Program-made: the position numbers and the translations under genes | The notes under the pieces: generated by a model | Seen by the model: the letters and a program-made list of their open reading frames with translations, nothing else | Told to the model about the DNA's origin: nothing | Database searches by the model: none | Part shown: piece by piece, positions 43,688-55,294 of the stretch | Layout of the letters: the number at the start of each line of letters is the position of its first letter | How positions within the stretch are numbered: the stretch's first letter is position 1 | Source of the DNA: Nannochloris sp. 'desiccata' | Lineage: Eukaryota; Chlorophyta; Trebouxiophyceae; Chlorellales; Chlorellaceae | Direction: 5' to 3' | Assembly: GCA_019044685.2 (NCBI GenBank) | Contig: JAGTXX020000010.1 | Coordinates: forward strand, 868,001 to 932,000 | Length of the DNA: 64,000 nucleotides

Positions 43688-44396
43688 ATGCCTGCTGCTA
43701 ATTTAGCCGAGTTTGAGAAAAACAATGCCGGTTATGTTGCATCCTTCACTGATGGCGACAAAGCGTTGCCTCCTGCACGCAAGTAAGTCCATTTTTCTCG
43801 ACGAAAACCATAGATAGAATATGTTTGATAAATAACGTAAACAGGTGTTCTGCTGGATCTACAACACATCTGATTCAATCTGAAGTGTTGCAGATTCAGC
43901 ACAAAAATACACCACAATGGCTTTAAACTAATCCAAACTCGTTGAATTGTGTAGAACTGCTATCGTTGCCTGCATGGATGCCCGTATGCACCCAGAGTCC
44001 GCCCTTGGACTTTCCATCGGTGATTGTCACATGATTCGTAACGCAGGTGGCCGTGTCTCTGGAGATGCCTTGAGATCATTGGCAATTTCCCAACAATTGC
44101 TTGGTACAAATGAAATCTACGTCATTCACCATACCGATTGCGGTATGGTGACCTTCAAGAACGAAGATATCAGGGCATTGTTAAAAGAACGCCTCGGTGC
44201 TGCTGCCGGAGAAGCAGCTGATGTCATTGATTTCCTCCCTTTCTCTGAATTGGAGCAGTCTGTGCTCGAAGATGTTGCTATTATTAAGAACTCCCCTTTG
44301 ATCAACCCTGGTGTCGCTATTGTCGGTGCTATTTACGATGTAAAGACGGGGAAATTTAATGTTGTTACCACCGATGAGACTCCTGCCCATGCTTAA
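43688..44396 (+). CDS. Beta-carbonic anhydrase, short bacterial-like type
   Basis: Exons 43688-43782 and 43955-44396 encode 178 aa; the intron is 172 nt with GTAAGT and GTGTAG ends. The enzyme interconverts CO2 and bicarbonate. Zinc ligands are visible as Cys38 in CMDARMHP, with the Asp40/Arg42 dyad, and His91 and Cys94 in HHTDCGM. The overall sequence closely resembles the small mycobacterial Rv1284-type beta-CA rather than the long plant chloroplast type. There is no transit peptide, so it is probably cytosolic. In an alga it could serve inorganic-carbon balance, but role is inference. The intron shows it is a nuclear eukaryotic gene, possibly of old bacterial origin. Confidence 0.95.
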
Positions 44397-44601
44397 TCAA
44401 CGTCAAGCAATTTCAAGAGTTTTCCTTCTTATTGTTGTGTAGCGCTATTAAATGTCCATCATTCAATATTTAACGTATAAACTTTAAGCTGAGTTCTCAG
44501 TTGTCAAAGGGTCAAACGCTGGAAGAAACTTTTCTCAGGAAAGATACAATATGGTCCTGCAGTTGAAACGAACGTCCACCTTTAATCAATATCTGTAGTA
44601 G

Positions 44602-45924
44602 ATGCGTCCTCACGACTATCTCGGTCTGCCATGGCTGTCTTATAGTGTCCGAGTAGGCCTCATCGGACTATATGCCACGATCGCTTCCATGTTTCTGTAT
44701 TCTAAAAATAAAACACGTCCAGGACGGCAAAGGCTCCCTTGGGCAATTGGAATTGTGATCATTAATTTCCTATTTCCTTGCATCTTCCACCCAGATGTCG
44801 AAATCGTCAGCACTGCGGTTTTTGGATTGTCACTCATGTGGCTTTCGTCCTTAAAAGTAAGTCCAAATTTCCACTCTATTTCCCCCCTTGGTTATCTATT
44901 AAAAACCAACAGAAAATTAGTCTGTACACACCCATGTGGGCAATGATCTCCAAAAGACTAACGATTTCCACATTGAACCTGCCTTGAAAAGGTCTTGGGG
45001 TGGGCAATCGGCAGAGGCCCGTTGATGACCGCCGCTCTTACACTGCCGCAATTTGTAGCCGTAGCATTCCTACCCATAACCCCTGTGTTGCCGCACTCCG
45101 ATAGAGATAACAATAACAAAAATAGCAACGGCACGAACGGGAAACAATTATCAACTACTGAAAAAGCCAGAAAGGGCAACGCTCGCCAAGATGAAAAAGG
45201 AGACACCGCCTCTGCAGCAGCTGTTGATTTCTTTTTCAAATTATTCTGCCTTGCTTTACTCCTCACTGCCTTGCAAAAGGACCTACCTCGTCTTGCACGG
45301 GAGGTCCTCTACGCCTTCGGATTGTACTTATTTATTGCCATAATAATGGACTGTGTTGGCTTTATTTCAGTATTACTATTGAATCTACAAGTTGCGCCTC
45401 ATTTTGACCGACCTTTCCTTAGCGCCTCATTGACCGATTACTGGTCCCGTCGCTGGAATTTAAATACCGGGTACACGATGCGGTTTTTAATCTACGATCC
45501 AATATGCGAGCGCAGGCTAATTAAGAAAGTAGGAAGTGAAGAAGAAGAAGAAGAAGAGGAAAATATCTTTCCAATCTCTCGGCGTCGGAGAGCAGTGGCT
45601 GTTTGCATTTCATTTCTAGTATCTGGCATTTTCCATGAATTTTTCATTATTTACCTACGTGGAAGAATTTCAGGGTATTGGCTGACGTTCTTTACGGTAC
45701 AAGGACCGTTGCTAGTGTTCGAATCAACAGGCAGAAGGTGGATGAAGCTGAGAGGCGTAGCGGTACCAAGAGTTCTTTCTATTCCGTTGACTTTAGGAAT
45801 ACTGTTCACTCTAGGAGATTTATTATTTTTCCCAAGTGTCAGGAATAACGGTATTGCAGAGCAAGTCGTACAAAATCTGTATGGAATGTTGGTTCCAGGT
45901 TCAATTGCATCAAAGGTAGAGTAA
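44602..45924 (+). CDS. Wax synthase-like MBOAT acyltransferase
   Basis: Exons 44602-44856 and 44992-45924 encode 395 aa; the intron is 135 nt (GTAAGT, GAAAAG). Family enzymes transfer acyl groups to long-chain alcohols or sterols in the ER. LMWLSSLK joined to VLGWAIGRGPL aligns with the plant wax-synthase WLANFKLLLFSFDKGPL segment, which fixes the splice. The wax-synthase domain LSASLTDYWSRRWNLNTGY and YDPICERR, and the catalytic-His segment FLVSGIFHEFFIIYLRG are all visible. The protein has seven or eight hydrophobic helices. A Glu-rich loop (about residues 265-275) and an Asn/Lys-rich loop (about 115-150) are cytosolic inserts. In green algae it may make wax or sterol esters. Confidence 0.88.
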
Positions 45925-46157
45925 ACTTTTTTTGTTTTGAAAACTGCCAACTCTCGCATTGGCGGCGGTTCAAAATAAAGCAATCGACACTTCCACTATT
46001 AGTACAAACAAGGTACCTGTTTTTTAAAGTTTGATCAAATAACATTTGAATATTTAGCCCCCAATGTATTAAATAGTAAGCCATTATGTATACTATGCCA
46101 CTGAATATCAATATCATGTATTCGACACAAAATTGTTGCTATTAATACCATAGTTAT

Positions 46158-48969
46158 CTAGTCATCATCGTTTATTTCAAGTTGAGAGGCACCATCAGAA
46201 GAAGACTTGTTTGGCTGCTGATACTTTACGTCGATACCCGTATCAATATCTTCTTCATCTTCTACAGCAGTGTTAGCTTCCATACTACCCCACGTCCCAG
46301 TATTGCCACTAGTATCCTTGGCGCCAGCTGTTGTATCGCTATGCACACCTTGCTGATTTTCTAAATGGACATAACTAACCAGTCCTGCAGTCACAGCAGC
46401 AGCGAGAGGGCCATCTGCACAGGTACTCGAATCGTCTGCAAACTCAGTAGCACCCAAAACATCAGCAGTATCACAGTGAGTCTCAGTTCTCACGGAAAAA
46501 AGTTGTTTCAGTTCATCCCGAGAAAACTGGCCACCTTTCTTCTGTTTTTTAGAAGCAGCAGCAGACGAAGTTTTGATAGAATCAGTTGCATCTCCATCGT
46601 CTTTACAGATGGTGACCGCAGCGATGTCTCCCTTTGCACGCTGTCGTTGGTACACGCGCTCTTCCAAAGTGCCAGTCGTGACGAGTCTATAGATTATACA
46701 AGCTGACTTCTGCCCATCTCTCCACACCCTGGCCATTGCTTGCTGATCCAAAGCAGGATTCCAGTGCGAATCTACAAGGATAAGCCGATTTGCACCAGTG
46801 AGGTTGAGGCCAGCTCCTCCAGCGGTGGTAGAAAGTAAGAAAATCTGACCGATGCCGTGGTTGTTAAATGAGTCTACGAGGTCTTGGCGTTTATTCACGT
46901 CGCATTTTCCATCGATTCTGACTGTAGTATATGTATTTGCAGTGCAAATAGAGCTAGAAATTAAATCCAGCATAGCTGTGCTTTGGGAAACGACCACGCA
47001 GCGACTTTTTTCTTGCTTTACTATTTTTTCGAGCAGAAAATGGAGAGCTGCCATTTTGCCAGAAAGCTCAGGAGCAGTAGTTTCTAATACATTGAGGTCT
47101 CCTCTATTGTCAAAAAACGCTTGATCTTGCTCTTTATCGGCATCATCGCTATTTTTGCTGCTGGTGAATAAAGCAGGGTGGTTGCAAATTTTACGCAAAT
47201 TTCCAAGCACACTCAAAACCTGGTCTCCAAAATCAGATCCAGTCGCGCCTAGTAGACTCCTCACACTAGCGGAACCTAGAACTTCTCCTAAAAGCTTTAA
47301 TTGGGTCTCACTAGGGCGGCAAAATACGACGTAACGACTCAAAGGAGGGAGATACCTGGCATTAACTTCAGCGCCCCTACGAAGAATAAAGGATTCTACT
47401 CTTCTACTAAGCTCTGCAGATCGAGCTTCCCCTAAGGTACGTTCTTCTTCAGAGGCATTGCGATCACGCGATCGTGCGATGGGCGTTGCAAAGACGCGGT
47501 TAAAGGTAGATAAAGAACCAAGGACGTCTGGGCAGACAAAGTCAGCAAGAGAGAAAAATTCGCTAAGATCGTTTTGGAAAGGAGTTCCCGATAGAATAAC
47601 TCTACGAGGGCATTGGAGCGCTAAAAGGGCAGATATAGTTTTGTTCCCCTGTGCAGATTTTAAACGGTGGCCTTCGTCTGCTATTAAAAGACCAGCACAG
47701 CCAGCTAAGACACGTGCATGTTGGCGCAGCGTTTCGTAACTAGTTATTGCTACTCGCGCCACAGCGCCATGTTTAAATGCCAGAGCTTGTGAAGCACCTT
47801 CAGCTCCAGGAGGGATAATAATAGTCCGTAAACGTTCGTCTCCAAGCCATTTACGTACCTCTGCAGCCCAGTTTCTGGTCAAACTGCTAGGCGCAATGAC
47901 AATAACTTTTGCGCAAGTAGGCCTGCCTGCTGGGCTCTGACGGAGCAGAGTCCACAGCAGCGCAATGGTAGTCAAAGTTTTGCCTAAACCCATTGAATCA
48001 GCCAAGATAGCTCCCATCTGACTAGTTTGACGACTACCTGTAGTGCATTCATATAAGAAATGAAGGCCTTCTATTTGATGGGGTCGCATGCATCGAGCCA
48101 GCACTGGATCCAGCACAACAGCAGCGACAGGATGACCCGAAGCGTCTTTTCCTGCTCCACGGTTCCACTGAGCAGCGTTTAAAACGACGGCGTCAGGAGC
48201 GTACGGGTCGTGAAGCTGTTGAGGAGGAGGGCGCTGTGGAGGAGCTGCGCCTGGAGCTAGAGGTCTTCTAAAAGGGGCAGCAGTAACCGGAAGTCTGCTA
48301 TTGTTATCACCAGTTCCTCCACCACTTCCTGTAGGCTCAGAGTCTCCAGATTTCAGAGCAGAAACAGAAGCAGGAGGAAGAGGAGGAGGAGCTGGAGACG
48401 CTTTAAGAAACGCTTCGCCACTAGCAAAACGCTCAGGAGGGAGTATTTCATCGATTTCAAGCTCCAAGCCATTTAAAATAACCTCGCTCCCATTTCCTAG
48501 AGAGCTTGCAGCGTACCCACGAAGCACTGTAGTAGAAACTACTTTCCCTTCGGGTTCGTAGAGCGTTGCTTTATGGCCAGGTTTTATCTCTAAAATTCCA
48601 TCACTAAAGTTTTTATTTTTTCTGAGCTTTTTGGAAGGCTGGTATTTAGCATAGAGCACGGAAAAGTAATAGGCTATCGTGGTTTCATCAGTCTGGATAG
48701 CACTATGGGTAGGTGAACCACCAGGCCTTGCAGATGGCTTCAGCACGGGTCTCGAAAAAGGCTTGGAGCCAGCTGCAACAGCTGGAGACAGATGAAGCGG
48801 GGGCTTCGAGCTGCTGCCAGCTTTTAAATAAGCATTGCTTTTGGAAGCTTTAGCAGGGGCTACAAAAGCAGGAGCCTTGAACGCTGGGCGTTTTTTTCAG
48901 TAATAATGGCACGGGAGGATGCACAGCAGGTGAAGTCTGCGCGTCTGTGTTCTCATTTGCTTCTTCCAT
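46158..48969 (-). CDS. RAD54: RAD54-type SNF2 DNA translocase, with a one-base frameshift near the N-terminus
   Basis: The main frame, 46158 to about 48896, holds a full Swi2/Snf2 ATPase: QIEGLHFLYECTTG, DSMGLGKT (motif I), IADEGHRLK (motif II, a RAD54-type DEGH), LSGTPFQNDLSEFFSL, and the second lobe through STTAGGAGLNLTGANRLIL and ARVWRDGQ. RAD54 acts with RAD51 in homologous recombination. No ATG starts this frame. An ATG at 48969 opens a frame of 24 codons (MEEANENTDAQ) which enters the main frame only if one base is removed from a run of seven A (T on +, 48891-48897). After that come RPAFKAPAF and VLKPSARPGG, matching the basic RAD54/RAD54B leader. The likely intended length is 936 aa. 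The C-terminal tail is acidic and disordered. Confidence 0.88.
48891..48897 (-). other. Homopolymer of seven A (minus strand) at a frameshift site
   Basis: Seven identical bases lie exactly where the RAD54 leader and the main frame disagree by one nucleotide. Six would keep the frame. This could be a sequencing or assembly slip, or a genuine mutation. Confidence 0.7.
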
Positions 48970-49229
48970 TTTTCCTAATGCAGCAAAAGAATTGGTTCGA
49001 CGCGCATGATCAGCCGTCTACTGAACGAAGTATACTCTTGAGAACTATATAAGTTGCAAAATACCCAGTGATCTTGCATCTGTCGCATATTTTTTTCGAT
49101 CGATTATCAAGTCATGCTGTGCTTTGCATTTGCAAGCTTTGCTCGTGCAGGTCTATAACATCTTGAAGGGCCCCTAAGACCGATTGCATACATTAAAGGA
49201 ATATGTTCAATTTCTTGTAGACCTTTGAA

Positions 49230-50703
49230 ATGGCCGGCACAGGCAAGCGGTCGAGGAATCTGCACATCTTGGCAATAATTTCCTTCGTTGCAGTTGCTGC
49301 TTTTACTCTGCTCTGGACCCAGGTCAATGGCGCGAGTCTAAACAGTTACACTAGCATACACGTCCAAGTCAAGGTGAAGGTGCCAGGTATGAGTGCTTTT
49401 TGGTATTTTGTATTAAATTGTCTCATTTGCCAGCAACCGCAACGCCAGCAATTACCAAGCGCCTCCAACCACCTCTTCATCTTTCCCCATTCTCATTACA
49501 GAGGTCAGCACTAAACCAGAAGCTACTCCCAAAGTAACAAAACACCAAAATTATGAAGAAAAAAAAGTGCAAAATGTACTAAACAGCTCCACCACCCAAA
49601 ACAATTCAGTAGAAGGCGGCGTTCCTGTGGCGGATGGAAGAACCTTACCCCTTCTCTTAGGCGTCGGACCAGCCAAGACATCCAGCACCGCTCTTTTCGA
49701 TTCACTAGGCCAGCACCCTGAGATCATTTTAGGTAATGTGAGCCTCCTAGATCACGCATGCTGCGGCAGTGAACTTTATTATTTCAGTCGACGATTCAAC
49801 CAAACCAGCCCCGCTGCTGGACTCGGCGAATATTTTTCTATAAAAACCAAACCGAATGCGAATTGGGTTGCAGAAAAGACTCCTGAATATTCAGATCATT
49901 TCTTAGCGCCATATAGAGTCCGTGGAACACTACGCTCGCCACTCGCCCTAGCTCTTGTGTTCACTATTAGAGACCCTGTCGATGCCCATGTGAGCCTGTA
50001 TTTTTATAGAATGCAGCGCAAAAATCTAAAATCAAGCGCAAAGGGTTTTTTAGAATGGAGCAGGGGATTACTCCAAGCCCACCATGTGTATAGAAAATGT
50101 GTTCAAACAGAATTACTAGCTCAAAAGTATAAAGAGCCGATTAGTACAGAGATTAGCCCTCGATGGATTGGTGTGCAGCGCCTTGATACAGCTGTGTTTG
50201 AAAAATGCAGACAACCATATTTTAAACCTTCTGATAGATTAGAAGGCGTAGGTTCGTTGGAGTATTCACAAACTCTGCCTAGATGGAAGCGTGTGTTTGA
50301 AACTGGAGGCTCCAGCGGTGCTGTTGACCAGAAAATTCAAAATACACATACCCGAAAGGGCAGTGACGATGGTGAGGGTCTAACCCTAAAAACAAAAACA
50401 ACACACGCAGTGCCAATGATGTGTGTGTTTCATCAAGATTTCATTCGAAATCCTGAAAGGGAGACAAAGAAGGTGGCAAAATTCATTGGACTAGACCCAG
50501 AAAAGCTTGTCACAGATCTTCCTGGTAGTCGTAGTATCATCAGAAGTGATGGCTTTGAGCGCTCGGGTGAAGATAGAGTATTTGCGGCAAAAGGAGCGGA
50601 AGATAAAGCCACTGCTGTAGAATTATGGCACCATATGAAGAGATTACGAGGGTTCTTTAGTGGAGAAATGGAATTTGCTCAGCAATTCTGTAGTGAACTA
50701 TGA
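49230..50703 (+). CDS. Golgi-type sulfotransferase
   Basis: Exons 49230-49386 and 49502-50703 encode 452 aa; the intron is 115 nt (GTATGA, TTACAG). PAPS-dependent sulfotransferases move sulfate to carbohydrates or other acceptors. The short N-terminal cytosolic tail and one hydrophobic segment (about residues 12-34) mark a type II Golgi membrane protein. The 5'-phosphosulfate loop is LGVGPAKTSSTALFDSLGQH and the 3'-phosphate-binding segment is FTIRDPVDAHVSLYFY, both diagnostic. A late VAKFIGLDPEKL segment also fits the family. An unstructured stem (about 53-85) and an internal basic loop are additional. In algae such enzymes sulfate cell-wall polysaccharides; the acceptor here is unknown. Confidence 0.85.
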
Positions 50704-50860
50704 TGGAAGACTCTTCACTACAACACCAGCTACCATAAAATAAAATAAATGGACATTCAAACCGTAGTCAATTTTACTTTTTACCCCTTTACTTCATTCT
50801 TTTCATACTTGTTTGACTTAAAGTTTTGCAACACGTATTTCATATATATAAAGACTTGTA

Positions 50861-52666
50861 TCACGATGAACTATTTACTATCAATTGGTTCAATTTTTCA
50901 GTCAGATCAACCAAAACCAAGCTCTCCAAGTCCAACATCCAACAAGAATTTGACTGAAAAGAACGCCACGAGTGATACTGGTTTAAAGAAGAAGAAATTT
51001 GAGAGTTGCGTTTTTGGCTGTTAACTAGGGACGTAGGTACTGCTGGTTGTTCTACTAAAACCCCTTTTTGGGGCACGGCTGCAGAGATACGTCCGACACG
51101 AACACCAGAATGCGGTGTCCACATCTCGACCACACCCCTTCGTGGGGCATATACAACTAAGAGCGCAGTGGCTGTAGTGGTGGATTCTTTGTTACGCTCT
51201 GAAGGAATAAACCATACAGCCTGTGCTTCTCTATACCCCTTTAACATTTTCAACACTATACAACTCGCTACATCAATCAACAAGACTCTTCCTAGACTGT
51301 CGCAACAGGCCGCCCACCGACAGCATGGCGACAACGCCATTTGTGTTACCTTTCTTTTAGCTTCATCCCAAATTGCGCTTTCTTGGTAAACAGTAATACC
51401 AGGCATCTTCTCTCGCTTCTTCAAATTGGAGGTATCGGCAGTAGTCATGTGAATTGCTTGAGGGGCAAGGCTGTTGCTATTGATTGTTGTTACACTGCCT
51501 CCGCCACCGCCTCCAAGGGGTGTCGGTGTTGGGGTAGAAGGTCTACTGCTCGTATTGACCTTTCCTGAACCACGCACACCACTGCTGCTACTCCCCCCAC
51601 TACCAGGAAGGAAGCTTTTTGCTCTACCAAATAATTGAGAAGCTGATGACGTGGCCAATCCAGCTACTAAAGAAAGTATTGACCCACCACTTTGACTTTC
51701 TTCCACGATAAACGAAGCAAATGGAGGATCTGAACCAACAGTAAAAATCACATTTCTATGCGGAGGGTCTTGTCTTCGTGCTAATAGAGAGGAAAGTAAA
51801 GGGGCAGCTGGACCGACACAAGCTGCTGCTGTTCTAGGGCCCATTGATTTTTTAAAATAATATTTTGTAGGAGTGATTTGAGGAGCGTGGTGGCCTCCAG
51901 CCGAGTTTACTATGCTCCCAATTCCAGTACCACCACCACCCCACCAAGTCGTACTAGTACTAGTACCAACACTAGTACTGCCATCTGCATTCTTACCAAT
52001 GTTACTGTTATTAGCTTGTTGGAGTTGTATTGCCCTCACGTGCCACCGTACTGCAGGCCATATATCATAACTGGGTATCCTCACTACTGAATTTTCAAAT
52101 CCAATCGTTACCTCTTCAGCAGAATCTTGAGGATCTAGACCACTCCCACTCCACCTGACGATAATAGATAGTACTGCCGTGTCTCCAAGTTCCTGCCGGT
52201 GGAGAAGGGTGCCTTCCGGGAAAGAATGGAGCTGGAGAAATCCGGCGGAAGTGCCAACAGCGAGGCAACTGTCGTTGGTTGAAGCAGACCAGAGCCAGGC
52301 TATGGAACTGATAGATTCTGGGGCTTGGGTCGGGGTGATGAAGTGTGGAGGGTCTGTTGTATGGGCGGGAGAACTGGGGGAAATGGTAGAAGCGCGGAAG
52401 AGAACGAGACGTTGGCCTAGAGCGACGGCAATGTCCAATCTGAACACAATGTTGAATTATTAGGTTAGAATGATGTTACTTTTAGAGAAAAATATGTGGG
52501 TTGAATCAAGAAAAATATGGAAAAATCGAATTTGATAAGCGTACCCTCTAGGATGTACGCAATAGACTAATTTTTCCGATTCGCAGGCTTTAATCAAATT
52601 CAAATCGTTGAGAAAGGGACTCTCGTCATGCTGCAATAGCAGTTTCGGTAGATAGTCTAGCTTCAT
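50861..52666 (-). CDS. Rab3GAP regulatory-subunit N-terminal domain protein (Rab3GAP2_N)
   Basis: Exons 52545-52666 and 50861-52439 encode 566 aa; the intron is 105 nt (GTACGC, TTCAG). The N-terminal beta-propeller-like domain of the non-catalytic Rab3GAP subunit is recognisable: LDIAVALGQRLVLFRA, SIAWLWSASTNDSCLAVGTSAGFLQLHSF, the central TKYYFKKSMGPR, NVIFTVGSDPPFASF and the C-terminal WDEAKRKVTQMALSPCCRWAACCDSLGRVLLID. The Rab3GAP heterodimer activates RAB18 as an exchange factor at ER and lipid droplets and acts in autophagy. The human subunit has about 1390 residues; this protein stops after the N-terminal domain plus a Ser-rich end, so it is a short version or an independent paralogue. 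Low-complexity Ser/Gly inserts occur. The function is inferred from the domain only. Confidence 0.8.
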
Positions 52667-52988
52667 ATGGAATTTATCTAAAAGAAAAAATAGCGAAAAA
52701 TGATGAATGAGAGGGAAGCTATTTTGTCTTCTGTTTCAAAACTCTAAAGAGTCTTCCCTTTTAATTTACTCTTTCACAAGCTTACGACTGCTGATTTTCT
52801 AATGCACATTCTATTAAGCCAGCGTAAAAATCCATAAGTAATCCTGGTCTCGGCCATTGTGAAATTTCAACTGAACATTTAATAATTTCATTGCAAACTT
52901 CGAGTTGCCTTTGTTTTGTCACGACTCTTGAAGCACCCTGATCCAAGCACTGATGCGTTAAGTAAAATATTAGACATCCCTCTGCATA
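52667..52988. promoter_or_regulatory. Divergent promoter region (322 bp)
   Basis: Head-to-head spacer between the Rab3GAP2-N and RCHY1 genes. A GATAAA motif lies a few bases before the former's ATG (about 52676-52681, minus sense). No other element or gene is recognised. Confidence 0.45.
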
Positions 52989-54349
52989 ATGCCAGATTCA
53001 GAGGAACCTGCTGTTCCGGAGTCATCTTCGTCTCCTCGTGATCTCCCCGAAACTGCTCCCGCTCCCGCGACAACAAGCACTACTTGTCGCTTTGCACATG
53101 TGAGCCCTGAAGAGCTCCAGGAGCTGCGCGATAGAGGACGCGGACAGTATGGATGCAGACATTACCGTAGAAGAGTTAGATTTATCGCACCATGTTGGTA
53201 CGTTCCTTTAAAAAAGAAACTAAAAAACTTTCAATTTCACATCACCGTTGCTTCTTCTTTTAATTTTTTCCCCTATTCCATCACATTAATTCCCCCTCTC
53301 TCTTTCTCTCCGTCTCTTCTTGCTACAGTAATGAAGAATGGTGGTGTCGGCATTGCCACAACGAAGCAAAATACCAACAAGAGCAAGACTGGGCTAAAAA
53401 ACATGAGCTCGATAGAAAATTAATAAAAGATGTTGTTTGCGCTTTATGTGAAACACGACAACCAGTGTCTTCTAGTTGTATTTCTTGTGGCGTTTCATTT
53501 GGTGCCTATTCATGCACACAATGTCCATTTTATGATGACGACTTATCGAAAAAAACATACCATTGTGATGATTGTGGAATCTGCCGTGTCGGTGGGAGAG
53601 AAAATTATTTCCACTGTTCCACCTGTGGTTCCTGCTACGCTGCTAATCTACGGAATAATCACGTCTGTGTAGAACGTGCTATGCATCAAAATTGTCCTGT
53701 TTGTTTTGAATTTCTATTTGAAAGTGTTGACCCAACCACGGTATTACGGTGCGGTCATACCATTCATTCACAATGCTTGAGAGATTTAGAACGCAATACC
53801 GCTGCTATATGCCCCTCCTGCCCGATGTGCAAGAAATCTCTAGGTGATTATAGCAGATATTGGGAAGCGATAGATAGAGAAGTAGCTGCGACACCTGTGC
53901 CGTCAGAATATAGAGGCTGGCAAGCAAACATACTATGCAACGACTGTTCAGCCAGTTCAACGGTAACATTTAATTTAGTGGCACACAAATGTAGTACATG
54001 TGGTAGCTATAATACTAGAAGGATGGGGATACTCGATACAACTAGTGGTCAAGGTATAATAGAAGAAGAAGAAGGAGGGGTGCCTGAAGCAGTATTAGGC
54101 TTACCCCAGCAGCAGGGAGGAGCGCTGCTGCCGCTGTTTAATGGTGATGATAACGGTAATCAAGGTGGTGGTGGAGATGGAGGTGCTGGTGGTGGTGGTG
54201 GTGGAGGGATAGATGGCATGGCTGCTGCCGCTGCTGCCGCAAATGCTGCTCTTTTGCAAGCGATGCAGATTAATGAATTGCATGCTGCGTTGATGCATGA
54301 TTCAGGAAGCGAAGATGAATGGGAAGATGCAGAAGAGGAAGATGAATAA
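52989..54349 (+). CDS. RCHY1/PIRH2-like E3 ubiquitin ligase (CHY + CTCHY + RING zinc fingers)
   Basis: Exons 52989-53197 and 53329-54349 encode 409 aa; the intron is 131 nt (GTACGT, CTACAG). The protein is a RING E3 ligase of the PIRH2/RCHY1 type, in which zinc fingers bind substrates. In order are the CHY zinc finger (GQYGCRHYRRRVRFIAPCC, with WWCRHCHNE after the splice and CISCG/CTQC pairs), the CTCHY finger (YHCDDCGICRVGGRENYFHC...CGSCYA), the RING (CPVCFEFLF...LRCGHTIHSQC...CPMCKK), and the C-terminal rubredoxin-like finger (ILCNDC...HKCSTCGSYN). The Pro/Ser-rich leader is short. A Gly-rich then Ala-rich acidic tail of about 95 residues is not part of the family core. Plant homologues act in stress, iron or development responses. 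Confidence 0.93.
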
Positions 54350-54548
54350 AGAACTAGCTAGACTCATGATCATGCTCGCAGCGTTGCGTTTTTCTAACCT
54401 TGCACTGGTTTCTATCTGATCGTACTCTCGGTGATTTAATTCTGAAATTCATTTATGTTTCGCTGAAGCTGGTTTACAAAAGAAAGTCATGTCGGGTCGT
54501 TCTACGTAGAAAAACAAGAAAAGAAAGATTTTAAATACAGAAGAGGGA

Positions 54549-55130
54549 TTAATATCCTCGTTTACTGGGTATTACTCCAGCTACACCTTTCACTCCGCCA
54601 TATACACCACCCCCTCCGCCTTTGCCTCTACCACCATACGCTTGTTCTGCCGCAAATTGATTTTGCTGGCGCTGCTGTTCCCGCTCGGCCTCAGATGTGA
54701 AGGATGATAAACTGAATGCTCTATCTTCCAGTCTAAACGTGCGATTTTTGTTACGAGCCTGTGCATTCTTACTCACAAGAAATCCCTCGAAACCCTGCGG
54801 GATAGAAGGTAGAAAAAGAAAATGGGGGTTAGAGAAAATAAATGTTCATTGTCGGTAGAATTGAACGGAGCGAGAGGAAGGAAAAAGCGTACCTTGAGGC
54901 ATGTTCCGAAGGAACTGCAGTCTGCGTTTGCTATGTATTCGGTCTCTAAGTCATAGATCTGTAAATGAGAACAAAGGAAGGTGTCAGAACTTGATTCTGG
55001 AATGATTTAATCAAAAAGACCTCAGCTCTGCAAGAGTAGACGAAAGATTCACCTTTTGTTCAAGCTCCCCAAGCTCAGCTGCAATTCTCTTCCGCTTTTG
55101 TGAAAGCGCATCAAAGGCTGGGCCGCTCAT
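54549..55130 (-). CDS. EAF6: EAF6-like subunit of NuA4-type histone acetyltransferase complexes
   Basis: Exons 55053-55130, 54893-54958 and 54549-54794 encode 129 aa; introns are 94 and 98 nt. The family protein (MEAF6 in animals) is a small helical scaffold of NuA4/TIP60 and MOZ-type complexes. The joined helix KRIAAELGELEQK-IYDLETEYIANA is the diagnostic EAF6 leucine-zipper-like region, then GTCLKGFEGFLVSKN, which fits the family motif after the first helix (nGni...GwdrfL), and ENRTFRLEDRAFS-like NRTFRLEDRAFSLSS. Three short exons with phase-0 junctions reconstruct it. The tail is Gly-rich. It is head-to-head with a small ORF only 164 bp away. Confidence 0.9.
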
Positions 55131-55294
55131 GTTCCTAGTATTATTCAATTTATGACTTTGAAATGTGATAAACTTTACGTCGTGCAAGGGACTCCTGCGC
55201 TTCGATATGCTGTGTAGGTGATGTGTTAAGGTATTATTTGTGCAATTAAAAATTAACTCTGTGGCTTTGGTTTGCTGTCCTTGCACTGTTGAAC

